Of a stretch of DNA of 64,000 bases, positions 6,864 to 13,998 are shown piece after piece. Origin of the DNA: Cellulomonas sp. KRMCY2 (GTDB lineage Bacteria > Actinomycetota > Actinomycetes > Actinomycetales > Cellulomonadaceae); contig NZ_JAGF01000001.1 of NCBI RefSeq assembly GCF_000526515.1, positions 1,116,001 through 1,180,000 of the forward strand, read 5' to 3'. A program made the position numbers and the translations under genes. Every line of letters starts with the position of its first letter. Position 1 is the first letter of the stretch. The notes below the pieces were generated by a model that saw only the letters and a list, made by a program, of their open reading frames with translations, had not been told where the DNA came from and made no database searches.

Positions 6864-7415
6864 CTACAACGCGCCTCCGGCCACCTCGGGTGCGTCCTGT
6901 GAGAGGCCCTGGTCGCCGATCCGTTCGCGCGCGACGTAGTTCTCCAGGTCGAACAGGTTCGCGCCGGTCGCGTCCGCTCGTTCCGCGACGGTGAGCAGCG
7001 TCGTCGCGGCGGCGACCTCCTCGACCTGCTCCTTGAGGAACCACAGCATGAACTGCTCCCCGAGCGCGTCGTCCTGCGCCCGGGCGGCGCGGAAGATCGC
7101 CTCGACCTGCTGGGTCACCTGCTGCTCCTGTTCGAGCGCGAGGGCGATGGGCTCGACGACCCGGGTGAAGTCTTGCCGGACGGCGCTGCCGGGAGGGATC
7201 GCGACGGACAGGTCCCGGTCGAGCATGTACTGCACGATCATCATTGCGTGGTTGCGCTCCTCGAGTGCCTGGCGATAGTAGTGCCGCGCGAGCTGGGGCA
7301 GGTCCTGCGAGTCGAACCAGACGGCGATCGCGACGTACTGCTGGTGCGCATCGAACTCGTGCCCGACCTGCTCGCGCAGGAGGCGGAGGAACTCGGACTC
7401 GGGAGCCATGGTCAT
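6864..7415 (-). CDS. Ferritin (iron storage, bacterial Ftn type)
   Basis: Predicted 24-mer iron-storage protein that oxidises Fe(II) and stores it as ferric mineral. A four-helix bundle of normal length (183 residues) carries ferroxidase ligands in expected places: Glu20, Glu53 and His56 (ALEERNHAMM), the Glu95/Glu97 region and Gln130/Glu133. The LARHYYRQALEERNHA block is diagnostic. There is no haem-binding methionine pattern of bacterioferritin, so Ftn is preferred. An alternative ATG lies two codons in. It is the only metabolic gene within the tRNA-bounded island, which makes it unusual cargo. No Fur- or IdeR-type box was recognised upstream. Confidence 0.9.
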   Translation of the reverse strand: MTMAPESEFLRLLREQVGHEFDAHQQYVAIAVWFDSQDLPQLARHYYRQALEERNHAMMIVQYMLDRDLSVAIPPGSAVRQDFTRVVEPIALALEQEQQVTQQVEAIFRAARAQDDALGEQFMLWFLKEQVEEVAAATTLLTVAERADATGANLFDLENYVARERIGDQGLSQDAPEVAGGAL

Positions 7416-7591
7416 GGGTCCACGGTAGGCCCGAGGTCAGCCGCGCGGTACCGGCCGCCGCTCCAGGCGACCTGGAGTGACTTTCTGGGGTGTCTGGGTG
7501 TCGAACCCATCGACGACGTCACCGGGGCGGGTGCCGGCCGGCTACGCCTGGGACTCTGCGAGTCGGGTGTAGAGCGGGCGGAGCGCGGTGC

Positions 7592-7641
7592 CATCAACCA
7601 TAGTTGATGACTGACCATCTATCGACTGTTGTTGATGGTGC
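7592..7641 (+). promoter_or_regulatory. CATCAAC/GTTGATG inverted repeats at the Fic remnant start
   Basis: CATCAAC (7592-7598) and GTTGATG (7603-7609) form a perfect palindrome around CATA. A further GTTGATGG lies at 7631-7638. The cluster sits over the start of the broken Fic gene and is AT-rich compared with its surroundings. It looks like an operator of the ancestral locus. Confidence 0.4.
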
Positions 7642-7990
7642 TGCCCGGCTGCGGGTGCCGCGTCGGTGGACCGGCCGCCTGCGCCGCACCGCGCTCGCGC
7701 GTGCCATCCAGGGGTCCAACAGCATCGAGGGCTACCACGTCGAGCTCGACGACGCCGACGCCGCCCTGGACGACGAAGAGCCCCAGACCGCCGACGAGCG
7801 CACCTTCGCCGAGATCCGCGGCACCGCCAAGCATGGGGATACGTACTGGCCATGGCCCAGGACGAGCACTTCGCCAGGTGCGCGGCCTGGTGGGACCCTC
7901 GGCCCGGCCGGTCGACCCATACCCGAAGATGCCGGCACACCTCGCCGCCCTGGCCGCCGGCCTGTCGGCGCCCTCGCGAGGAGTCACTGC
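7604..7990 (+). pseudogene. Fic-domain protein remnant (N-terminal part, frameshifted)
   Basis: The first about 70 residues match the N-terminus of Fic adenylyltransferases: AIQGSNSIEGYHVELDDADAAL then TADERTFAEIRG. SNSIEG fits the inhibitory (S/T)xxxE(G/N) helix motif of class II Fic proteins, which blocks the active site. The expected continuation (YVLAMAQDEHFA) appears in a different frame shortly after, so a frameshift broke the gene. The catalytic HxFx(D/E)GN motif is missing, and the sequence then runs into transposase-derived DNA. Probably inactivated by insertion and decay. A short truncated product from ATG 7607 cannot be excluded. Confidence 0.65.
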
Positions 7991-8148
7991 CTCGCCCTAG
8001 GCGTGTTGATCAAGTCGGTCCTGATCCAGATGAGGGTGGCGGCGAGGTGGGTCGCGGCGCGGTGGCTGCGGACGGTCGTGTCGGTGCGCATCGCGATGCC
8101 GCGCCATTGCTTGAGCTCGTTCAGGCGACGCCTCAGGATCGCGGGCCG
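7984..8148 (-). pseudogene. IS5-family transposase, C-terminal remnant
   Basis: The last about 50 codons read RRLNELKQWRGIAMRTD then AATHLAATLIWIRTDLINTP. This matches the closing segment of IS5-group DDE transposases, in which the FNRLKQWRGIATRYDK motif carries the last catalytic glutamate region. Nothing upstream in this frame resembles the catalytic core, and the Doc gene follows directly, so only the tail survives. It supports past insertion activity in the island. No terminal inverted repeat was found. Confidence 0.65.
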
Positions 8149-8210
8149 GCTCGGAGCCTGCTGCGGCCAACGCGGCCGGTTGCGCGCGGCCAGCACCCGC
8201 GACCTCGCGC

Positions 8211-8597
8211 CTACGTCCCGGGCACCTCGCGCCAGGTCCCGAGGATCGCGGCGACGTCGGGTACGTCGGTCACCACACCCTTCGCGATGGCCAGCACCAC
8301 GTCGTAGGCGTCGTCCTCGGGGACCCTCAACCTGGACGCGTTCAGCCCGTAGAAGACGTTCACGGCGACCCAGCCGAGACGCTTGTTGCCGTCGATCAGG
8401 GCGTGGTCGGTGACCAGGGACAAGAGCAGCGCGGCGGCCTTGTCGTCCAGGGTCGGGTAGATCTCCACGCCGTTCCAGGTGGTCACCGGGCGCCCGGCGG
8501 CACCGGTGAGCAGGCCGACATCCCGCACGACGGCCGTCCCGCCGGCGATCCGGTCGGCGATCACGAGCAGGTCGGCGACGTCGAGGTAGTCGGTCAC
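8211..8597 (-). CDS. doc: Doc-type (Fic fold) toxin
   Basis: Predicted toxin of a type II toxin-antitoxin pair. Doc proteins are minimal Fic folds that phosphorylate elongation factor EF-Tu and stop translation. At 128 residues it is the right size. The catalytic loop HALIDGNKR (His65) matches the Doc version HxxxDxNKR. The GTG start overlaps the antitoxin stop (GTGA), so the two are translationally coupled with the antitoxin made first. It lies in the tRNA-bounded island next to transposase debris, a typical setting for addiction modules. The reading frame is intact with no sign of decay. Confidence 0.88.
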   Translation of the reverse strand: MTDYLDVADLLVIADRIAGGTAVVRDVGLLTGAAGRPVTTWNGVEIYPTLDDKAAALLLSLVTDHALIDGNKRLGWVAVNVFYGLNASRLRVPEDDAYDVVLAIAKGVVTDVPDVAAILGTWREVPGT

Positions 8598-8791
8598 TGC
8601 GCCAATCGCGCGAGCAGGCGGGCGTCACGCTCGATGACGGTGTCGATGAGCGCATCCCGGCGACTGGTGCGGTCCGCGGTGTACCGCTGAACGGCGGTGA
8701 CGATGACGTCGTGCTCGGACCGTCCCTCACGGGCGGCGGTCTCCCGCAACGCTTCCTTCACCTCGTCGGGCAGGCGGAGTGTCTGTGCCAT
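8594..8791 (-). CDS. Ribbon-helix-helix (CopG-like) antitoxin of Doc
   Basis: Short protein of 65 residues: MAQTLRLPDEVKEALRETAAREG opens with the beta strand and helix typical of ribbon-helix-helix DNA binders. An acidic/basic C-terminal helix follows that would wrap the toxin. It is not the Phd/YefM fold usually paired with Doc. ATG 8791 is chosen because the sequence before it is not protein-like and an imperfect palindrome with a repressor-site look begins eight bases upstream. It overlaps the Doc start by GTGA. Expected roles are neutralising Doc and autorepression. Confidence 0.8.
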   Translation of the reverse strand: MAQTLRLPDEVKEALRETAAREGRSEHDVIVTAVQRYTADRTSRRDALIDTVIERDARLLARLAQ

Positions 8792-8798
8792 GGCCCAT

Positions 8799-8814
8799 GG
8801 TATCGCTCGGTACC
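8799..8814 (-). promoter_or_regulatory. Putative RHH operator upstream of the antitoxin
   Basis: GGTATCGCTCGGTACC is a 16-base imperfect palindrome (6 of 8 half-site positions match) located 8-23 bases upstream of the antitoxin ATG. It is a plausible autoregulatory site for the ribbon-helix-helix protein. Confidence 0.4.
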
Positions 8815-9204
8815 ACGCCCCGCCGCTGAGGGACGGCGGCTCTCGAGCACCCGGGTGGGTCGACGTACGCCCGGACCGTCTGGGCGACGTGGGTCGCTGG
8901 TAGGACGGCCAGCAGGTTGACCGCCGTCCATCCCCTCGGCCCCGCGGACCCCACCGGCCCGAGTTCGCCTGCCCCCAGGGGCCCGCCATCTGCGTGACAC
9001 GAGGCGTCGCCGCCCCCTCGATGGATTCGAAGCGGCACCTTCTGACTGAGCATCAGGAGGTCAGCGAAGGCTCGTGCGCGTTTGTGCAGGTCACAGGCTT
9101 GTGAGTCTTGACGCCGACTCCACACAGCCGTCCGCCCGCGTTCGGTCATGGAGCCAACGTGGCTCCCACTCTGGCTCCGCGGGCTCGCCGCCCGGCCCAC
9201 AACA
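8815..9204. other. Non-coding island end
   Basis: About 390 bases between the RHH/Doc promoter and the proximal tRNA-linked repeat. Frames here are open only because of GC bias and show no protein family. The segment near 9140-9185, which would read as HGANVAPTLAP, is a place where an integrase 3' end might once have lain, but I cannot support that. It contains a GTGGCTCCC-type stretch resembling 6740-6767. Confidence 0.4.
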
Positions 9205-9293
9205 AGGGCCCCCGATCAGCGTCTCCGCTGATCGGGGGCCTTCGCCATCTGTGCGCCCGAAGGGATTCGAACCCCCAACCTTCTGATCCGTAG
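9205..9293 (-). repeat. Proximal att-like repeat (within the intact tRNA-Arg)
   Basis: Second copy of the 89-bp duplication, covering the 3' half of the intact tRNA-Arg(ACG) and its terminator. The terminator arms 9207-9221 and 9226-9240 are perfect over 15 bp. This copy pairs correctly with the 5' half, so the element appears to have brought a replacement 3' end that restored the tRNA on integration. Confidence 0.75.
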
Positions 9294-9324
9294 TCAGATG
9301 CTCTATCCGTTGAGCTACGGGCGC
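9252..9324 (-). tRNA. tRNA-Arg (anticodon ACG)
   Basis: The minus strand folds as a complete 73-nt tRNA. The acceptor stem is GCGCCCG/CGGGCGC, the D arm contains AGCTCAACGGATAGAGC, the anticodon stem is TCTGA/TCAGA around CTACGGA (anticodon ACG), and the T loop is GGTTCGAATCC. The discriminator is A and CCA is not encoded. It is the insertion target of the neighbouring island. Confidence 0.95.
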
Positions 9325-9427
9325 GTGGTCACTCGGACCGGCCATGAGGATACATGCCCCGCAAGCGATCGACCCAATCGCGATCAGGCGCAGCACGCAA
9401 GATCATCGATCGAACCGGTCGGAGAGC

Positions 9428-9515
9428 GGAGACGGTGGGATTTGAACCCACGGAAGGGTTACCCCTTCACGACCTTAGCAGGGTCGCGCACTAGACCTGA
9501 CTATGCGACGTCTCC
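9428..9515 (-). tRNA. tRNA-Ser (anticodon GCT)
   Basis: An 88-nt minus-strand gene with acceptor stem GGAGACG/CGTCTCC. The anticodon arm CGACC-CTGCTAA-GGTCG gives anticodon GCT. A long variable arm (GAAGGGG...CCCTTC), as required for class II serine tRNAs, is followed by the T loop GGTTCAAATCC. Confidence 0.95.
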
Positions 9516-9593
9516 AAGCGTGCAGGTCAGGGTACCTGCCGGGCGGACCCGCGAGCAAAGCCGCCCGCGCGCCGCGGCCCGCGTGTCCGCCCG

Positions 9594-10865
9594 TCAGCGG
9601 TCGTACGCCCAGGACCGGTCGGTGAGCATACGTGCCGCAGCGAGCCCGATCGCGATCGAGATGGTGACGAAGACCGCCTGCACGCCGGACGTCACGGCCG
9701 CCTCGACGTCGCCGTTGTTCAGCCCGACGACGGCACGGTAAGCGGCAGCGCCGGGAACCATGATCACCACTGCCGGCACCGAGACGGTGATCCGCGGGAT
9801 ACCCATGGTCGGGGCGACGTACGCCGCGAGGAGCCCGACGACGAGGGTCGCGATCATCGTCGCGGCCTGGACCGCGACCCCGACGTCGGCGAGCTCGAGG
9901 CGCAGCACGTTCGCGACCATCCCGATCCCGGCGGCCGCCACCGCCATCCGCAGGGGCGAGTTGAACATCAGGGCGAAGCCGAGGACCCCGACCGCGCTGG
10001 CGACCAGCCGCAGACCCAGCTGGAGCAGGGCCGGGATCTCCGCGGCCACCGCCGGCTCCGCGCTGAGGCCCGTCATCCACGACACCGCCCACACGCTCAG
10101 GGCCGCCGAGATCAGGATCAGCATCGCGTACACGATGCGGGCCACGCCGGCGGAGAAGTCGAGCTTGGCCAGGTCGAGGGATCCGGTCACGAGCGGGAAG
10201 CCGGGCACCAGGAAGAGCACGGCAGAGATGAAGCCCGCCTCGTGACTGTGCCCGACCCCGCCGGCCCAGGTGTCGAGGGCCATGATGAACAGCAGGTACA
10301 CGAGGCATGCGACAGCGGCGGCGACCATCGTCACGCCGAACTGGTTGATCTTGCGATGCAGGAAGAACCTGCGCACGAGCTGGCCGAGGCCCGCAGCGAG
10401 GAAGACGCCGATCACCTCGATCGGGCCACCCTTGTTGAGGTATGCGAACGCCCCGCAGGCCATCGCTGCGAACAGCGCGTTCGCCAGAGCCGGGTAGAGC
10501 GGACCGAGTGCCTCGATCCGATCCACCTCGGTGTTCACCTCGGCGACCGTCGCGCCCGGTCGCAGGCCGTTGACCAGGTTGGTCAGCTCGCCGAGGCGAT
10601 GGGCGTTGACCCCGATCGAGCGGACCTCGGCGACCTCGGTACGGAAGATCGGCCCACGATGGGAGGTCGTGGTGATCTCGGTCAAGGTCACGTGCGCCTC
10701 GTGCCGGTCCAGCCCCAGGGCACGCGCCACCTGCTGCATGGCGGTCTTGACGCGGTACGAGCCCGTACCGGTCGCGAGCATCGCCTTGCCGATCCGCAGG
10801 ACGGTGCTCGACTGGCGGATGAGCTCGACGGGCTCGAGTGCGTCTTCGTCGCTCTGGGTCGACAT
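9594..10865 (-). CDS. Threonine/serine exporter, ThrE family
   Basis: Inner-membrane exporter of small neutral amino acids (ThrE of Corynebacterium is the model). The N-terminal hydrophilic domain (about residues 15-130, with GTGSYRVKTAMQQVARALGL and RGPIFRTEV) resembles the cytoplasmic protease-like domain of PF06738. About ten hydrophobic segments follow, covering both the ThrE and ThrE_2 halves in a single chain. Length (423 from ATG 10865) is normal for fused forms. There is an alternative GTG three codons earlier. It is a stand-alone gene downstream of a divergently irrelevant MFS gene on the same strand; the 70-base gap shows no operon signal. Confidence 0.85.
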   Translation of the reverse strand: MSTQSDEDALEPVELIRQSSTVLRIGKAMLATGTGSYRVKTAMQQVARALGLDRHEAHVTLTEITTTSHRGPIFRTEVAEVRSIGVNAHRLGELTNLVNGLRPGATVAEVNTEVDRIEALGPLYPALANALFAAMACGAFAYLNKGGPIEVIGVFLAAGLGQLVRRFFLHRKINQFGVTMVAAAVACLVYLLFIMALDTWAGGVGHSHEAGFISAVLFLVPGFPLVTGSLDLAKLDFSAGVARIVYAMLILISAALSVWAVSWMTGLSAEPAVAAEIPALLQLGLRLVASAVGVLGFALMFNSPLRMAVAAAGIGMVANVLRLELADVGVAVQAATMIATLVVGLLAAYVAPTMGIPRITVSVPAVVIMVPGAAAYRAVVGLNNGDVEAAVTSGVQAVFVTISIAIGLAAARMLTDRSWAYDR

Positions 10866-10944
10866 GGGCACCATCCTGACGCCTCGCGGGCCGGGACGCG
10901 TAGGACTGCCACGCCCTGGTCACGGCACGGGCCGACGACGCGGG

Positions 10945-12174
10945 CTACGCCTCGTCCTCGTGCGCGATGTGGGCCAGCTGTCGCCAGATCAGGACGACGA
11001 AGACGGCCGAGCCGACGAAGGCGAACCAGAACGGCGCAGTCACGCCCCATCGTTCGGCCAGGAGCCCACCGATGCCGGAGCCGACGACCAGGCCGCCGAA
11101 TACCCCCACGAGGTTCACGCTGCCGACGCGCCCCTGGAGCGCCGAGGGGACGGCCCGCTGACGGACCGTGATCGACGTCGTGCCCCAGACGAACGCGTGC
11201 GCACCGAAGACGAAGAAGATGGCCATCGCGACCCAGGCCTGCCGGGTGAGCGCCAGGCCCAGGTGGGTCAGGGTCTCGACGATCAGCCCGATCCGCATCA
11301 GGTTGCCCAGGCTCACCCGCCGCGTGATCCACCCGTACGACGCGACCCCCACCAGTCCGCCGACGGCGCCGATCGTGGTCAGCAGGCCGAATCCCACGGC
11401 ACCCAGGCCCAGCCGCCGGGTGGCGTAGAGCACCAGCACGGACCACGCCGCGCCGAAGGTGATGTTGAAGGTGAAGATCGTCAGCACCAGCGTGCGGACC
11501 GCCGCGTGGTGCCGCACCCACCGGAAGCCCTCGGCGATGTCCTGGCGGAGGTGGGTGTCGCGGGCCGGGTCCCGTCCGTGCGGCGGCAGGGCGATCCGCG
11601 AGACCAGCACCGCGCCGGCCGCGACGACCAGCGACTGGGTCGCGAACGGCCAGACCGTGCCCAGTGCGAAGAGCGCGGCGCCGAACGGCGGACCGGCCAG
11701 CTGGTTGACCGTGATGAACCCCGTCTGGAGCCGCGAGTTGGCGATCGCCAGGTCGTCGCGCGTCACCAGCATGGGCAGCAGCGTCTGCGAGGTGCTGTCG
11801 GCGAACACCTCGGCGGTGCCGACCAGGAACAACGTCGCGAGGACCACGGCGATCGACACCCGGTCCGTGAGGATGGTCAGTGCCAGCACCGCCAGGAAGC
11901 CGGCCCGCACGAGGTCGACGGTGACCACGATCAGCCGGCGGTCGAGCCGGTCGGCCAGGGCACCGGCGAACAGGCCGAAGAGCAGCGGCGGCAGCCACTG
12001 CAGGGTCGCCGCCAACGCGACGAGGCGCGCATCGGCGGTGAGCGAGGCGACCAGCAGCGGCCCGGCTGCCAGGGCGATGCCGTCGCCGAGGTTGCTGATC
12101 CACGACGAAGCGAGAAGCCACCGGAAGCCGACGCCGAGCCGCGCGGGCACCACTGTCTCGACGAGTCGGCTCAC
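10945..12174 (-). CDS. MFS transporter, EntS-like
   Basis: Twelve-helix major-facilitator exporter of 409 residues. The opening (GFRWLLASSWISNLGDGIALAAGPLLVASLT) and motif-A-like loop (GLFAGALADRLDRRLIVVTVD) match the MFS_3 group, which includes the enterobactin exporter EntS and macrolide efflux proteins. The start is a GTG. The substrate is unknown; siderophore or antibiotic efflux are the usual guesses. tRNA-Ser(TGA) lies upstream on the same strand with a terminator-like hairpin between. Confidence 0.85.
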   Translation of the reverse strand: MSRLVETVVPARLGVGFRWLLASSWISNLGDGIALAAGPLLVASLTADARLVALAATLQWLPPLLFGLFAGALADRLDRRLIVVTVDLVRAGFLAVLALTILTDRVSIAVVLATLFLVGTAEVFADSTSQTLLPMLVTRDDLAIANSRLQTGFITVNQLAGPPFGAALFALGTVWPFATQSLVVAAGAVLVSRIALPPHGRDPARDTHLRQDIAEGFRWVRHHAAVRTLVLTIFTFNITFGAAWSVLVLYATRRLGLGAVGFGLLTTIGAVGGLVGVASYGWITRRVSLGNLMRIGLIVETLTHLGLALTRQAWVAMAIFFVFGAHAFVWGTTSITVRQRAVPSALQGRVGSVNLVGVFGGLVVGSGIGGLLAERWGVTAPFWFAFVGSAVFVVLIWRQLAHIAHEDEA

Positions 12175-12244
12175 AATGGCCCGATGCTAGCGGCGGCGGT
12201 CCCGACGACGACGGGCCGCCCGAACGGCGGACCCCCGAACGACG

Positions 12245-12283
12245 GAGCCCCCGACCTGGGCCTTGGCCGCAGATCAGGGGCTC
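12245..12283 (-). terminator. Hairpin downstream of tRNA-Ser(TGA)
   Basis: GAGCCCC (12245-12251) pairs with GGGGCTC (12277-12283), with imperfect inner pairing. It starts five bases after the tRNA 3' end in the direction of transcription, as expected for a tRNA terminator. Confidence 0.5.
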
Positions 12284-12287
12284 GACG

Positions 12288-12377
12288 CGGAGGGCACGGG
12301 ATTCGAACCCGTGAGAACAGGGTCACCGCTCTAACGGTTTTCAAGACCGTCGCTTTCGGCCGCTCAGCCAGCCCTCC
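12288..12377 (-). tRNA. tRNA-Ser (anticodon TGA)
   Basis: A 90-nt class II tRNA: acceptor GGAGGGC/GCCCTCC with discriminator G, anticodon loop CTTGAAA (anticodon TGA) in a CGGT...ACCG stem, a long variable arm, and T loop GGTTCGAATCC. Confidence 0.95.
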
Positions 12378-12444
12378 CGAACGCCGGTCCGTACGCCGAC
12401 GCGCGCCCATTGTGCCAGCCACGCCCGGACCGCGGCGTCGCGAC

Positions 12445-12855
12445 TCAGGCATTCCACCAGCCGTCGGGCCGACCGGGCGTGACGACGGACAGGCCGTAGA
12501 TCGCCGCGACCCGGGCCAGCAGCGGGTCGTAGGTCGCGACCTGCTCGATCTCGGGGTGCGCCACCGCGATGCCGAGATGGATCGCACCGAACGGTGAGAG
12601 CACCGCGGCGGCCATCGCAGCGGACTTCAGCGACTGGTCGGAGAACCGCAGGATCGCGATCTTCGTGGCGATCTCGTGCGCCTTGCTCCGAGCGACCGAC
12701 CCGAGCGGGGCGGCGGCGTTGCGCAGCTCGGTCAGCCCGAGCGGCGAGGTCACGAGCTCTGCCGCATGCTGATCGGCCCAGCGCAGCCACGACGCCGACT
12801 CGACCCCGGTCGACAACGCCCGGCTCAGCGCCGAGCCGTCGGCGTAGATCAGCAT
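12445..12855 (-). CDS. PIN-domain protein without an adjacent antitoxin
   Basis: A 136-residue protein of VapC size. It begins MLIYADGSALSR, a PIN first strand with the catalytic Asp. A Glu follows at LGLTELRNAA, and there is a later acidic region (GIAVAHPEIEQVATYDPLLARVA) where the closing Asp belongs. All core acidic positions appear present, so it may be an active RNase. The 121 bases upstream do not encode an antitoxin, and the gene lies just downstream of the conservon and beside tRNA-Ser(TGA). It may be a solitary toxin, be neutralised by a remote antitoxin, or have another role. Confidence 0.72.
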   Translation of the reverse strand: MLIYADGSALSRALSTGVESASWLRWADQHAAELVTSPLGLTELRNAAAPLGSVARSKAHEIATKIAILRFSDQSLKSAAMAAAVLSPFGAIHLGIAVAHPEIEQVATYDPLLARVAAIYGLSVVTPGRPDGWWNA

Positions 12856-12976
12856 CCTCGTCCGTCCTGCTCAGGCGCACCGCTCGTGTGGCATGAGCCT
12901 AGTCAGCCGCGGGTGGACGGACACAGGACGGCGGCGGCCCCGTCGTCCTGACCGGGCCGCCGCCGTCGTCCGTGCC

Positions 12977-13585
12977 TCAGCCGCGAAGTCGCTCCATCGC
13001 GAGCTGGACCAGAGAGATCAGCGTCTGCTTGGTCGCTGCACGCGACCGGGCGTCCGTGTACATCAGCGGGACGTGCGCCGGCACCGACAGCGCCTCACGG
13101 ACGTCGTCGAGCTGGTGGCGCGCGACGCCGTCGAAGCAGTTGACCGCCACGACGAAGGGGATGCCGCGGCTCTCGAAGTAGTCGACGGCCGGGAAGCACT
13201 GGTCGAGGCGCTCGGTGTCGACGAGCACGACAGCACCGATCGCGCCGCGGACCAGGTCGTCCCACATGAACAGGAACCGGTCCTGGCCAGGTGTGCCGAA
13301 CAGGTACAGCCACAGCGACCCGGGCAGTGCGATACGACCGAAGTCCATCGCCACCGTCGTGGTGGTCTTGCGGTCCGTGACGCCACCGGCGTCGTCGACG
13401 CCGACCGAGTGCTCGGTCATGGCGGCTTCGGTGTTGAGCGGCTCGATGTCGGAGATCGAGCCGATGAACGTCGTCTTGCCGACAGCGAAGCCACCGGCGA
13501 CGACGATCTTGACAACCGTAGGTGCGACACCCCCGCCGACCGCACGGCGGTCGGTCACAGCGGTGTCAGAGGGCGGATATGCCAT
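12977..13585 (-). CDS. cvnD: Conservon GTP-binding protein CvnD
   Basis: Small Ras/MglA-like GTPase, last gene of the conservon. The P-loop GGFAVGKTT spans about residues 31-39, switch-region Thr residues follow, G3 is FGTPGQDRF and a G4-like NCFD appears later. In Streptomyces, conservon products form a membrane-linked signalling complex with a G-protein-like output. ATG 13585 has GGAG upstream; a GTG three codons earlier is an alternative. The start overlaps the DUF742 gene by about 20 bases. Length 202 is normal. Confidence 0.9.
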   Translation of the reverse strand: MAYPPSDTAVTDRRAVGGGVAPTVVKIVVAGGFAVGKTTFIGSISDIEPLNTEAAMTEHSVGVDDAGGVTDRKTTTTVAMDFGRIALPGSLWLYLFGTPGQDRFLFMWDDLVRGAIGAVVLVDTERLDQCFPAVDYFESRGIPFVVAVNCFDGVARHQLDDVREALSVPAHVPLMYTDARSRAATKQTLISLVQLAMERLRG

Positions 13586-13991
13586 TGAGAACACTCTCCA
13601 GCACGCTCAGGGACAGGGCGGGGGACTGGCCAGTGTGGACACTGACCGGGGTAGATGTGTGGACTCGGATGAATCCGGCTTCGGAGAGATCCGTGACCAG
13701 GACGCGGACGACGCCGAGTGGCAACCGCAGCAGTGCGGAGAGCTCGGCGACGGACACGAACGTGTGCGCCGCATGTTGCAGGATGGCGCGCTTCTCAGGT
13801 GGTAGGCCTTGGCCGCTGACCGCCCCCGGGAGGACCTCGACCAGCGCCTCGAGAGGCAGGTCGGAGTTCGCGGCGCGCACCCGGCCACCGGTCACCGCAT
13901 AGGGCCGGACGGTGCGGGCCTCGTACTCCGAGTCGTCGGCACCCAGGCCATGACGACCCGCGATACCGAAGGTCTCCTCGATGTTGGTCAT
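13566..13991 (-). CDS. cvnC: Conservon DUF742 protein CvnC
   Basis: A 141-residue protein with the DUF742 core (VRPYAVTGGR, then LPPEKRAILQ and LSALLRLPLGVVRVLVTDLSEAGFIRVH), which has a winged-helix-like look. Conservon C proteins are thought to work with the Roadblock protein and GTPase downstream of the kinase-like receptor. ATG 13991 is chosen because the extension to 14045 runs over the Roadblock gene. The seven-base spacing to cvnB and the overlap with cvnD indicate one transcript. Confidence 0.88.
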   Translation of the reverse strand: MTNIEETFGIAGRHGLGADDSEYEARTVRPYAVTGGRVRAANSDLPLEALVEVLPGAVSGQGLPPEKRAILQHAAHTFVSVAELSALLRLPLGVVRVLVTDLSEAGFIRVHTSTPVSVHTGQSPALSLSVLESVLNGISAL

Positions 13992-13998
13992 CTGGCGT

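Larger units (their letters stand above)
6549..9293. mobile_element. Small tRNA-Arg-bounded genomic island (degenerate)
   Basis: An 89-bp imperfect repeat (6549-6637 and 9205-9293, constant offset 2,656 bp) carries the 3' half of tRNA-Arg(ACG), up to the anticodon loop, plus the downstream terminator hairpin. Duplication of a tRNA 3' end is the footprint left by site-specific integrases. The enclosed DNA holds a ferritin, a frameshifted Fic gene, an IS5-type transposase tail and an RHH/Doc pair, i.e. accessory content. No integrase gene remains, so it is either a remnant, a deletion derivative or an element mobilised in trans. Confidence 0.6.

Noticed and set aside
9074-9293. Integrase C-terminal remnant reading through the tRNA region
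   Set aside because: Some frame residues look integrase-tail-like, but no catalytic motif is visible and the reading crosses the terminator; not enough to call.
10531-12597. Long plus-strand frame of 688 codons across the MFS gene
   Set aside because: Antisense to an evident 12-helix transporter; its composition is the usual shadow of GC-rich codons, with no protein family.
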